The notes beneath the pieces were generated by a model that worked only from the letters and a program-made list of their open reading frames with translations, was not told where the DNA came from and did no database searches. The position numbers and the translations under genes were made by a program. This document shows positions 49,979 through 60,333 of a DNA stretch of 64,000 nt, in pieces (within the stretch, counting starts at the first letter, position 1; the number at the start of each line of letters is the position of its first letter). This DNA is from Amphiduros pacificus. Its lineage: Eukaryota; Annelida; Polychaeta; Phyllodocida; Hesionidae. Location of the stretch: NCBI GenBank assembly GCA_949316495.1, contig OX439005.1, forward strand, positions 2,079,001 through 2,143,000. The letters are read 5' to 3'.

Positions 49979-52900
49979 ATGCCACCAACAGTTCAATCTG
50001 GAGGGCGTGAAGACAGAGAGCGACGGGTTAGGGGCGAAAAACGGTAAGAAGTTGGTCTGTTTTCTTTTCTTGTCCATTCATGACATGCATGCTTTGAACA
50101 GTGAACACAAACTCGAGATACTCTGCCTGTTCCGCTGATAACAATGTCGGCGGAGAATCGACTACCAATGCAAAGAAGGGTAACAACAAGTACTTAAAAA
50201 AAATATGATCAGCTCAACATTTCCTTGAAATGCTTTGTCTCAGGCTTAGGTATAAATGATGCATTTATTCAGATAATGTGAATGGATTTTTAAGAGAAAG
50301 AATGTTTCTTTTGAAGTTATGGAGACTGATTAATTGTTCGTGTGACAAGAGCATCCTGAAGTGAGAGCCAAGTTTGAATGTTTAATAACCATTGAACAGG
50401 GAAATGTGTGAACAACATGAAAAGCTGTAGACAAGAAATATTTGTGATTCAGTTGCACCCCATGTGTGATATTACACTCTTGGCGTGATGCCAATTAGTT
50501 TTGCTGAGTAAACTCATAGATGTAGAATGGAGTGTGTTTCTGTATTGTAGACCTCCTTCTTCCTCCGATATGCTTCAGACCATAGTGATCACCCAGACCA
50601 GGAACTGAAACCTCGATCACCAGCAGGGGAGCCAGACGTCTCACAAAACCTATAACCAAACAAGGATAGACTTAGAATTCTCTGTGAAACTTAATTCTGA
50701 TATGTTTTTCTTTCCATTTTATTCAGGTCGGATCTAGTATGCAAAGTCAAATACAACAACACTTTACCAGATATTCCATTTGACCCAAAATTCATCACAT
50801 ACCCATTTGAATCAAACAGGTAAGATTGTTTCTTTTCTATTTAATTATCCAAAATGCATTTCACTCTTGTGGAGGTAATGACTTCCACAAAGCTACTCTG
50901 TCTGGCATAGATCTGTATTGTTGAATACAAAAGTTTGAAGCTTAACACAGCTAGACCACTCACAGGCATGCTTCAGTGTAAAAGGGTTATTCTGTACCAA
51001 TGTGAATCAATTTGTCAGTCATATGCACATTTTCAAAAATATAAACTTGGTCATTTCTCATCCTTTTTATCCTAGAGATTTCATCAATTTCACTTTGGAA
51101 ACAACATATATCAATCAAGTTGAATCTCCAAGCTTTCTTTGAACACTAAACAGTATTTCACCAAAACTCTGTAAAGGTCCACAAGAGAAATTGTTCAAGC
51201 ATGCTCATAGTTGTGACCAATTTTCTTTTCAGATTTGTGGAATATAACCCCACATCATTAGAGCGAGCATACAAGCATGAGTTGCTGACAGAGCACGACC
51301 TGGGCATCACCATCGACCTCATCAACCCCGACACTTACAAAATTGACCCAAATGGTATGTTTTTCAATTATGTTTGTTGAATATTTGATTAGATTTAAGT
51401 TTGATTTATAAGTGAGCTTAATCATAATTAGTCATTTTTCTCGTACAGCTTACCTTGAACTGGAAGATGAAAAACTTCTTGAAGAAGAAGTGGCAACTGT
51501 ACAAGACTCAAAAAGGTAAATTGCACGTTCTTGAAAACGTCTCAGCTTTATAAGACAACCTCTCTCGTTCAATATTGACTTGACCTCTGCCTATCTCAGA
51601 AAATACTACCTCTACCTCTCTGAGATAATATTAACTCTACCTCTTACTAGATAATAGTGATTTAACCTCTGCCTCTCAAATAATTTAGACCTAATCTTTA
51701 CCTCTCTCAGATGATATTGACTTTGTCTAGTCATTCAAAGATATCTCAGTAATAACTCTCTGAGATTCTATTGACTGAAAGCAAAACACATGAGGAAAAA
51801 TAATCTTAGAATTATCTTTTTGATAAATAAGAAAGAAATAATGCAAAATATTGTATTATATTTGTATGTACTCATTTCCAATTCTTCCAATCTTGATTTC
51901 AGATCAAGGCATCACAATAAAAATGTATCATGGCTGAGAAAAACGGAATACATCTCCACAGAATACAACAGGTTTATACAAAGTGCAGAAAAAGCGGAGT
52001 CAAGGTAATTTGTGATTTTTATTAAGGTATAAACTATGAAACCAAAAAGAATAAATATCAATGTAATGTTCAAACAATTACCACAAACATGTGACATAAT
52101 AAAATGAATAAATGGGCCATTCGAATGGAGTTAAGTTACCCTGATAATGTTAAAAGATGATAATTTTTTAAAAGATGATAAATTTTAGAAACCAAATAAC
52201 CTCTTTACATATTTCTTATAGAGTTGGCTTCAGCATCAAAAAGCATTTCAAAGAAGAGGAATTATATAAGGACAGAGACAGTCAGATCAAAGCCATTGAA
52301 GACACATTTGATGCAGCAAAAATACCTGTAAGCTCACGAAAAAGAGAAGTATTCTAAAAGACTAATCACCAATACAGATTAAGGGTCACAATGCGCAAAG
52401 ATGTTTAAAGGGGGTACACTCCAAAAGGCAGAGTGGTAGAGGACATAAGCCTGAAGATTAACAACCTCTTTACTTTCGAAGGCCAATCATATTTACAGTA
52501 GCTCAGTAGCTTTGTTATTTATCTGCTTCTCAAAATTGGATTAAAACCTACATTATATTATCTAGGTTGAAACAAAAATTCTTAGAAATTAGCCAGTGAA
52601 GTGTGAAACTGCAATAAACTTAACAAAAGAGGTGTCATTTTAAGAGTTTTAAAAACAATAGAGGGATTGAAATTACTTGACAATGTGTATAAATCGTCAG
52701 TGAAAGTTACTAAAGAACGCTTAATTTTTCCCAGATCACCAAACACTACAGCAAGCCCGGCGTCACTCCGGTGGATATCCTGCCAATATTTCCAGATTTT
52801 GAGGTATGATTTTTTGCTGCTTTTCTGAAGATTCTCTCAGACTTTCTAACCCTGTAAAATTGAGTTCTCTTTATAGATAAATTGATTTGTTGAATTTTCC

Positions 52901-55900
52901 AGGCTTTAAATATCTGATGGACTTCATTGTTATTTTACAAATCCTTAATGTTCATTTTTAAAGAATTATAAACATTTTTGAAAAAGAATGTCCTAAATCT
53001 TTTCAAATTTGTTTTGCTTTTAGATGTGGAAGCACCCATGTGCCCAGGTTATATTTGATTCTGACCCAGCGCCCAAGGGCCGAGCCGTACCTGCCCAGAT
53101 AGAAGAGATGTCACAAGCTATGATCAGGTAGGAGAACACTGCACTCATCTCTTATATGTCACAAGCTATGATCAGGTAGGAAAACACTGCGCTCATCTCT
53201 TATATGTCACAAGCTACGATCAGGTAGGAAAACACTGCACTCATCTCTTATATGTCACAAGCTATGATCAGGTAGGAAAACACTGCGCTCATCTCTTATA
53301 TGTCACAAGCTATGATGAGGTAGGAAAACACTGCACTCATCTCTTATGTGTCACAAGCTATGATCAGGTAGGAAAACAGTGCACTCATCTCTTATATATC
53401 ACAAGCTATGATCAGGTAGGAAAACACTGCACTCATCTCTTATATGTCACAAGCCATGATCAGGTAGGAAAACACTGCACTCATCTCTTATATATCACAA
53501 GCTATGATCAGGTAGGAAAACACTGCACTCATCTCTTATATGTCACAAGCCATGATCAGGTAGGAAAACACTGCACTCATCTCTTATATGTCACAAGCCA
53601 TGATCAGGTAGGAAAACACTGCACTCATCTCTTATATGTCACAAGCTACGATCAGGTAGGAAAACACTGCACTCATCTCTTATATGTCACAAGCTACGAT
53701 CAGGTAGGAAAATACTGCACTCATCTCTTATGTGTCACAAGCTATGATCAGGTAGGAAAACACTGTGCTCATCTCTTTTATGTCACAAGCTATGATCAGG
53801 TAGGAAAACACTGCACTCATCTCTTTTATGTCACAAGCTATGATCAGGTAGGAAAACACTGCACTCATCTCTTATGTGTCACAAGCCATGATCAGGTAGG
53901 AAAACACTGTGCTCATCTCTTTTATGTCACAAGCTATGATCAGGTAGGAAAACACTGTACTCATCTCTTATATGTCACAAGCTATGATCAGGTAGGAAAA
54001 CACTGCACTCATCTCTTATGTGTCACAAGCCATGATCAGGTAGGAAAACACAGCGCTCATCTCTTATATGTCACAAGCTATGATCAGGTAGGAAAACACT
54101 GCACTCATCTCTTTTATGTCACAAGCCATGGTGAGGTAGGAAAATACTGCACTCATCTCTTATGTGTCACAAGCTATGATCAGGTAGGAAAACACTGCGC
54201 TCATCTCTTATATGTCACAATCTTTGATCAGGTAGGTAAACACTGCACTCATCTCTTATATGTCACAATCTTTGATCAGGTAGGTAAACACTGCACTCAT
54301 CTCTTTTATGTCACAAGCCATGATCAGGTAGGAAAACACTGCGCTCATCTCTTTTATGTCACAAGCTATGATCAGGTAGGAAAACACTGTACTCATCTCT
54401 TATATGTCACAAGCCATGATCAGGTAGGAAAACACTGCACTCATCTCTTATATGTCACAAGCTACGATCAGGTAGGAAAACACTGTGCTCATCTCTTTTA
54501 TGTCACAAGCCATGATCAGGTCCGAGATTGTTTCTCCATGCACAATAGTTTTTTGGAACCTTTAGGTGAAGTAGGTTAAGTTTGAAAAAAAACATCCATC
54601 CCAGCATTTTATTATGGATGAGATGGGTAGTAGCTGTGGGATTGAACAGGTCCAAGTTCAATTCAATACATATATAAAAATATTTTTTGAATAATAACAA
54701 AACAAATTTTCATGTGTGTATGTCACGTTGATCACCACATGAATGTGATGTTATTGCTGTGTGATGCAGGGGTATGGTGGACGACCAGGGCGAGCAGTTT
54801 GTGGCCTACTTCCTACCCACAGAAGAGACGTTAGGCAAGCGGAAGCGAGATGCCGAGGCAGGAGTGGACCACGACCCCGAGGACGAGTCAGTAACCTCCA
54901 CTCTTAATGCTCACTATAAGTGACAGAATCTGATTCTATCTTTTATCAGATTTGTCCTGATTAAATTGGTTTTCAAAAGTAGTTTCAGTGAAGTATTAAC
55001 AGAATGCTTTCAATTTTAAAATTTCAAGAAATGATATGTTACGCCAATTTTGATTTTTAAAGAAAAGTGAATTTGAAAATTAACTTAATGTTTGAAATGG
55101 AACAAATATAAGATTAATGATTAGTTTTTTTATTGTACCTTCTATGGCCATTATTTAATGTTGCACATAATTTCCGAGAAAACATTATTTTATTGGAATA
55201 TTTATGTGTTTTCAGATACGACTATGTTTTAGCCAGAGAATATAACTGGAATGTGAAAAATAAAGCCTCTAAAGGTTATGAGGAGACCTATTTCTTTGTT
55301 GCCAAGGAAGATGGGGTGTACTACAATGAACTGGAAACCAGGTAACTCAAAGCTTGATAACAATCGTCTCTTTAAAAGCTTTCAGACAACCATCTCTTAA
55401 AGTTATAAACAACCTTCAAAAATTGAGAATGCCAGCTTTCTTTGACTGAGAATAATTTTGGTGAGGGCTGTAGTATTTTGCATAAAACCCATTTAGATAT
55501 GTTTATTTTCGAAATATTAAATAATTTCTGAATACCATTCCTAGCATTTTTTTATACAAGAAATCTATTAGAAATGAGCGACTTTAACCTGATATTACTG
55601 GGTTAGAAGGTCAAATGTTATGCTATAAATAGTCGAGCTGTGTGCATTATTTTATGATAACAAAAAACTATAATCCCAAATATATTGATCCTTTATTATT
55701 AGTCACTGCTCTGTTGTATTGTGGTTTCTTGTTAACAAGTTACCACAGAAAAAGGGTTAAATGCAAAGATCTTTTTCGAAATATCATACTCCAAAAAAGT
55801 GATAAATATAGGTTAAAAAGTGTTTTGGTGAAAGCTTTAACAAAATATTTTAACCAAAATCATCAAATAATTTTACATTTTGAAATCTATAAAATATGCC

Positions 55901-57358
55901 ACGCAGAAATGTCATTTGTTGTGTTTTTATGCTTGCAGAGTAAGGCTGAGCAAGAGGAGGAAAATAGGACAGGGGGCAGCACCAGCTGTGAGCAACTCCA
56001 GACTGATAGTGAAACACAGAGAACCTGATGAACAAGAAAGTGCAGCTCAGGTAAATAATACAAGCTCTCCCTTTATAAATGGTGAAATAAGAGTTCAGCA
56101 AACATATGGAATTTACCTGTTGCCAATAACATATTTGCAAACAAATTAAAAGGCAAGTCCCAGAATTTCAGTTAAAACTTGTGAGACCTTTTATATAATA
56201 TTTTAATATAATTGAAAAAAATAATTTGAATAACATTACATCATTAAAAAATACAAAAAAAAATACAAAAAAAACATTACATTATTCTCTGATGTGCTCT
56301 GATGTTTTGACAAAATGCAAGGTATTTGATAAAATTTTATTTGAAAAAAAATTTGAACCGGATCATTTTGTGCAGGATGCTCGTTTGACGATGTTGGAGC
56401 CTCCGATGGAGGAGGAGGAAGAAGAAGAGATGCAGATAAACGGCCAGGAGCTCGGCATGGGTCTGCCAGAGGGGGTCGGCGAGGAGGAGGCTGGCGACGA
56501 CGAAGGTCACAAGTCTGGTACGTATCAATCATTGATACTATCGCTGAAATCTTTTGTACAATTAGAGGTAACTTTTCCAAACTTAAATCTTCCTGCATCC
56601 TATCAATATTTCAAAATGGTGTTCTTGTTGATGTCTTGAGCCTACATTTTAAGATCATCTGACACAATCTTTGGAAATGTTGTAAAGCTAATAATCTGAC
56701 AACAAATCAAGGTAGCATTACCAAGTCTAAACTATGGCGGCAACTTAGCAATGTCTATAAATGTTGTGTTAATTGGTTACCTTAACCTACATTTCAAGGT
56801 CACATGACCCAATCTGTGAAAATCTTGACAATGTCATAATTTGATAAAAAAAAAATGCTTTGCCAAACCTAAACTATAAATGAATTTCATAAATTTCTTA
56901 AAATGTTAACCGTGTTGGTGACCTTGAACTTCATCTTCGGGTCATATATGATCGCCGAAAAACTTTGGTGGGGTTTTTTTTTGTTCATCATTGCGAGTGT
57001 TGTTATTGCAGGGGATGAGGATGCTGCAAGTAAAAGTGGCAGCGAGAAAGGTGCAGGCAGCGGTGACGAGGCGGGCAGCGACAGTGATGCGGGTAAGAGT
57101 GACAAAGACGATGACCGAGGGAGCGTACGGTCTCGAGGGTCACGGGGAAGCGGCAGTGACCGCAGCAGCAGGGCTGGCAGCAGGGCTGGCAGCAGGGCTG
57201 GCAGCAGGAGCCCCAGCGGCAGTGAGCGCAGAGGCAGCGGCAGTGAGCGGGGAAGTGCAGCGGGTAGCGGCAGCGACAGCGGCAGTGAGAGCGAGGCCGA
57301 GCAGAAGAAAGACGAGGAGGAAATCTTTGGAAGTGGAAGTTCTGATGAGAGTGACTGA
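49979..57358 (+). CDS. PAF1: RNA polymerase II-associated factor 1, 13 exons
   Basis: Coding exons: 49,979-50,043; 50,727-50,819; 51,233-51,354; 51,449-51,515; 51,903-52,004; 52,222-52,327; 52,735-52,803; 53,024-53,127; 54,770-54,886; 55,216-55,341; 55,939-56,050; 56,376-56,517; 57,012-57,358. The sum is 1,572 nt, 523 residues (human 531), and all introns are GT-AG. The Paf1 domain spans about residues 24-400, with [15 protein letters not shown] (35-49), [64 protein letters not shown] and [17 protein letters not shown], all nearly as in human. The tail is acidic and serine-rich and ends [15 protein letters not shown], comparable to human KEEIFGSDADSEDD; three AGSR repeats sit in exon 13. PAF1 is a core subunit of the nuclear PAF1 complex, which promotes Pol II elongation and histone H2B ubiquitylation. 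Intron 8 contains a minisatellite that copies its own donor site. Confidence 0.97.
51556..51765 (+). repeat. Degenerate CTCT-rich repeat in PAF1 intron 4
   Basis: Imperfect repeats of ACCTCTGCCTATCTC and ACCTCTACCTCTCTGAGA followed by ATAATATTGACT-like spacers recur about every 35-45 bp. It is likely a decayed minisatellite. Confidence 0.55.
53128..54519 (+). repeat. 48-bp minisatellite copying the exon 8 donor site (PAF1 intron 8)
   Basis: The array is 1,392 bp, exactly 29 units of 48 bp. Each unit is the first 28 nt of the intron (GTAGGAAAACACTGC and on) plus a copy of the last 20 nt of exon 8 (ATGTCACAAGCTATGATCAG), so nearly every unit carries a copy of the exon-intron junction CAG/GTAGG. 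The true donor opens unit 1; after unit 29 the GT is followed by CCG in place of AGG. A few units change the site (GATGAG at 53,314 and GGTGAG at 54,130). Because 48 is divisible by three, every copy sits in the exon's frame, but TAG follows at once in that frame, so use of any later donor would stop translation at codon 244. Confidence 0.97.
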
Positions 57359-57563
57359 ATCCAACATTAATTATTGCTACCAGGTGTACTACTCAGTCGG
57401 GAGAAACTGGGGGAGGGGAATTATGTGTGCTGTCAGATTTTACAACAGATATGAGTATGGACATTATTGTAATATAGAAAATCTTTTGGAATACATACCC
57501 AAGATCAGGTCTTCTAATTGTGAAAAAGCTATGTGTTCAAGCAACTATTTATATATGTATTTG

Positions 57564-57569
57564 AATAAA
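57564..57569 (+). promoter_or_regulatory. Probable PAF1 poly(A) signal
   Basis: AATAAA lies 205 nt after the PAF1 stop codon, in AT-rich sequence. It is the first canonical signal downstream. Confidence 0.6.
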
Positions 57570-57599
57570 TATATGATTTATACAAAATGTGTTATTTCC

Positions 57600-58019
57600 A
57601 ATGCTTTGCCAACAAATTGCTGTTTAATTTAAGTTGCATCATATCCAAGCTAAAGACTTTCTAATATTGGTTTCCCTTCATTTCTACATGCAAATGTAGT
57701 TTTTCATTTCATTATTCATTATATATCTCATTTTGTAAATATGCTCAAGGAGTCTGTTTATGTCATTATATTCTGGAAAAATGATATTTTGAACAAGAAA
57801 ATTACCATTCATAGTTCTATCTCAACATATATTTCTGTTAGTTTTTAAAGCTCGCTCCACAAGCACGACACAGGAGCTATGCTGTCTGGCAAAAATCACC
57901 TATTTCTGTTAATGATTCAAACATTTCATTCCAAGTAGATAGAACTCACAAAGAACGCTCAATCTATGATCTGAAACTTGACCCTTTTAAACCGGCATCA
58001 AAATGTCACCACAACTATG
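57600..58019. other. Spacer downstream of PAF1
   Basis: AT-rich. AGCTCGCTCCACAAG at 57,849 and the sequence around it show no family I know. No gene is visible. Confidence 0.6.
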
Positions 58020-58039
58020 AACTACAACTACTAAAATAT

Positions 58040-59260
58040 ATGAGTAATACAGCACATTCTAAAAGTTGCCGCACTGTCTTCGCAGATTTTGCCACGGGAA
58101 AAGGGCCATATTTCCTACTCATATATTTTTCCTTGCCTTCTAATGTCTCTAGATATGTTCTAGATATGCCTAGCAAGTATGTCTGACCCCTCATTAGTCC
58201 CTCAAAATCTGCGAAGACAGTGCGGCAACTCTTAGAATGTGCTGTATTGGATATGCACATTTTGCCACGGGAAAAGGGCCATATTTCCTACTCATATATT
58301 TTTCCTCGCCTTCTAATGTCTCTAGATATGTTCTAGACATGTCTAGCAAGTATGTCTGACCCATCATTAGTCCCTCAATATCTGCGAAGACAGTGTGGCA
58401 ACTCTTAGAATGTTCGCATTTGAAAAATAAAAAAACCTTGAAATATGTGAATTTTAGCAGAGTAAAAGGGCCATATCTTCTACTCATATATTTTTCCTCG
58501 CCTTCTAATGTCACTAGATATGTTCTAGACATGTCTAACAAGTATGTCTGACCCCTCATTAGTCCCTCAAAATCTGCGAAGACAGTGCGGCAACTCTTGG
58601 AATGTGCTGTATTGGATATGCACATTTTGCCAAGAGAAAAGGGCCATATCTCCTACTCATATATTTTTCCTTGCCTTCTAATGTCTCTAGATATGTTCTA
58701 GATATGCCTAGCAAGTATGTCTGACCCCTCATTAGTCCCTCAAAATCTGCGAAGACAGTGCGGCAACTCTTAGAATGTTCGCATTTGAAAACTCAAAGAA
58801 TGTTGAAATATGTGAATTTTAGCAGAGTAAAAGGGCCATATCTCCTACTCATATATTTTTCCTCGCCTTCTAATGTCACTAGATATGTTCTAGACATGTC
58901 TAGCAAGTATGTCTGACCACTCATTAGTCCCTCAAAATCTGCTAAGACAGTGCGGCAACTCTTAGAATGTGCTGTATTGGATATGCACATTTTGCCACAG
59001 GAAAAGGGCCATATTTCCTACTCATATATTTTTCCTCGACTTCTAATGTCACTAGATATATTCTAGACATGTCTAGCAAGTATGTCTGACCCCTCATTAG
59101 TCCCTCAAAATCTGCGAAGACAGTGCAGCAACTCTTAGAATGTGCTGTATTGGATATGCACATTTTGCCAAGGGAAAAGGGCCATATCACCTACTCATAT
59201 AATTTCCTCGCCTTCTAATGTCTCTAGATGTGTTCTAGACATGCCTAGCAAGTATGTCTA
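58040..59260. repeat. Satellite-like array with alternating 173/192-bp spacing
   Basis: Seven copies of a segment containing AAAAGGGCCATAT, CTACTCATATATTTTTCC and GTCCCTCAAAATCTGCGAAG. The GGGCC core sits at 58,103, 58,276, 58,468, 58,641, 58,833, 59,006 and 59,179, giving steps of 173, 192, 173, 192, 173, 173. The longer step comes from a variant with TTTTAGCAGAG in place of TTTTGCCACGG, so the higher-order period is about 365 bp. Open frames within it are by-products. Decayed copies may continue to about 59.6 kb. Confidence 0.9.
58043..58250. repeat. Inverted arms at the left end of the satellite array
   Basis: The first 46 nt or so (from AATACAGCACATTCTAAAAG to CTTCGCAGATTTT) are the reverse complement of the segment AAAATCTGCGAAGACAG...GTGCTGTATT near 58,205-58,250, with one or two mismatches. 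The arms are about 115 bp apart. Such an end could be a terminal inverted repeat of a transposon whose inside was amplified. Confidence 0.8.
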
Positions 59261-60240
59261 ACCCTTTATTAGTATATCCATGTTTGGGAAGGCTCTGCAA
59301 CAATGCTTGTGAATCATTATCATGCTAAAAAATGTGTTTGTGATAGCTAAAGGTACATTTTAGTGTTTTAAAGGATATATCCTTTACCATAACGTTTCTA
59401 CCCAAATACCAAAAGGGTATGAAGGTGTATACAGTTATTCTCCATTAATATATTGATAATAAATGATTAAGACTGTGCTACAAGGTTGAGAAGGCCATTA
59501 ATCATACTGAAAAACTCATTTGTCACAGGAAAAGGGATATATCCGTTTTTGACAGGATATATATCCTTTTACACAACTTTTTTCACCATGTCCCAAAAGG
59601 GTACACTGATACATACTTGTTGACACCTTTTGAAAAAAACGTCAAATATCAAATATCAAAAGAACTTCACGCTCGTGGTAAAATGTTGGTTTTATAGGGA
59701 TAATATGTTGATATATACTCAATGAATTCACTCAAAATAGAAACCAAAACGGCCAAATAGAGGTCGAGGATGTGCTTGATTTCTCTAAATGGAAGTGCAT
59801 ATCGAGTATCTAAAAATCTGAAGCTTAGCTTGTGAAATCTTTTCAAACATTTCAAATTCCAAACTTTTCAAATCTATCCATAACTTTACTTTTCATTCTT
59901 CTTTCGTTTCCTATCGTGAATCCTGCGTCAGTTATTTAATCTGAAAAAGATACTAAGTATTTACTAATGTGTGTAGTTCAAATTAAAATTCTTGTAAGCT
60001 TTATGTGTTCAATTAAAATATGCTAAACCTACATTTTATCATCTCACCTTTAAAAGTTATTTCTGATACTAATTATTTGGGCACACGATATTTCAATATA
60101 ATATATTGGTTTCAACTTTGTCATAGATATAGCTTTTGAAAGGTTGGTTGGAAAAGATACGTGCTCATTAAGCACATATTAATTATATAACGTTGGCAGG
60201 TAAGTGTAACTGACAAATAATTCAGACATGCGGCACCTTT
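59261..60240. other. Spacer with decayed repeat traces
   Basis: Segments with GGATATATCC and AAAAGGGTA motifs at 59.36-59.60 kb look like old relatives of the preceding array. I find no gene in the rest. Confidence 0.55.
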
Positions 60241-60333
60241 ATGGTGTATCTCTGCGTTAAATGTATGAAGGTACGTTCTGTTTTAAACGCTTGTCATACG
60301 CATGGAAATTCCGGAAAAACCTTTTTGATTTCA

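Noticed and set aside
53128-54519. CRISPR array
   Set aside because: The 48-bp units are contiguous with no unique spacers, and the host is an animal.
56991-57632. 213-codon frame overlapping the last PAF1 exon
   Set aside because: It is the +1 shadow of the serine-rich PAF1 tail; low-complexity codons keep it open.
58015-59190. Minus-strand frames starting MCISNTAHSKSC
   Set aside because: They repeat only because the DNA repeats. There is no initiation context, no homology, and differing ends in each copy.
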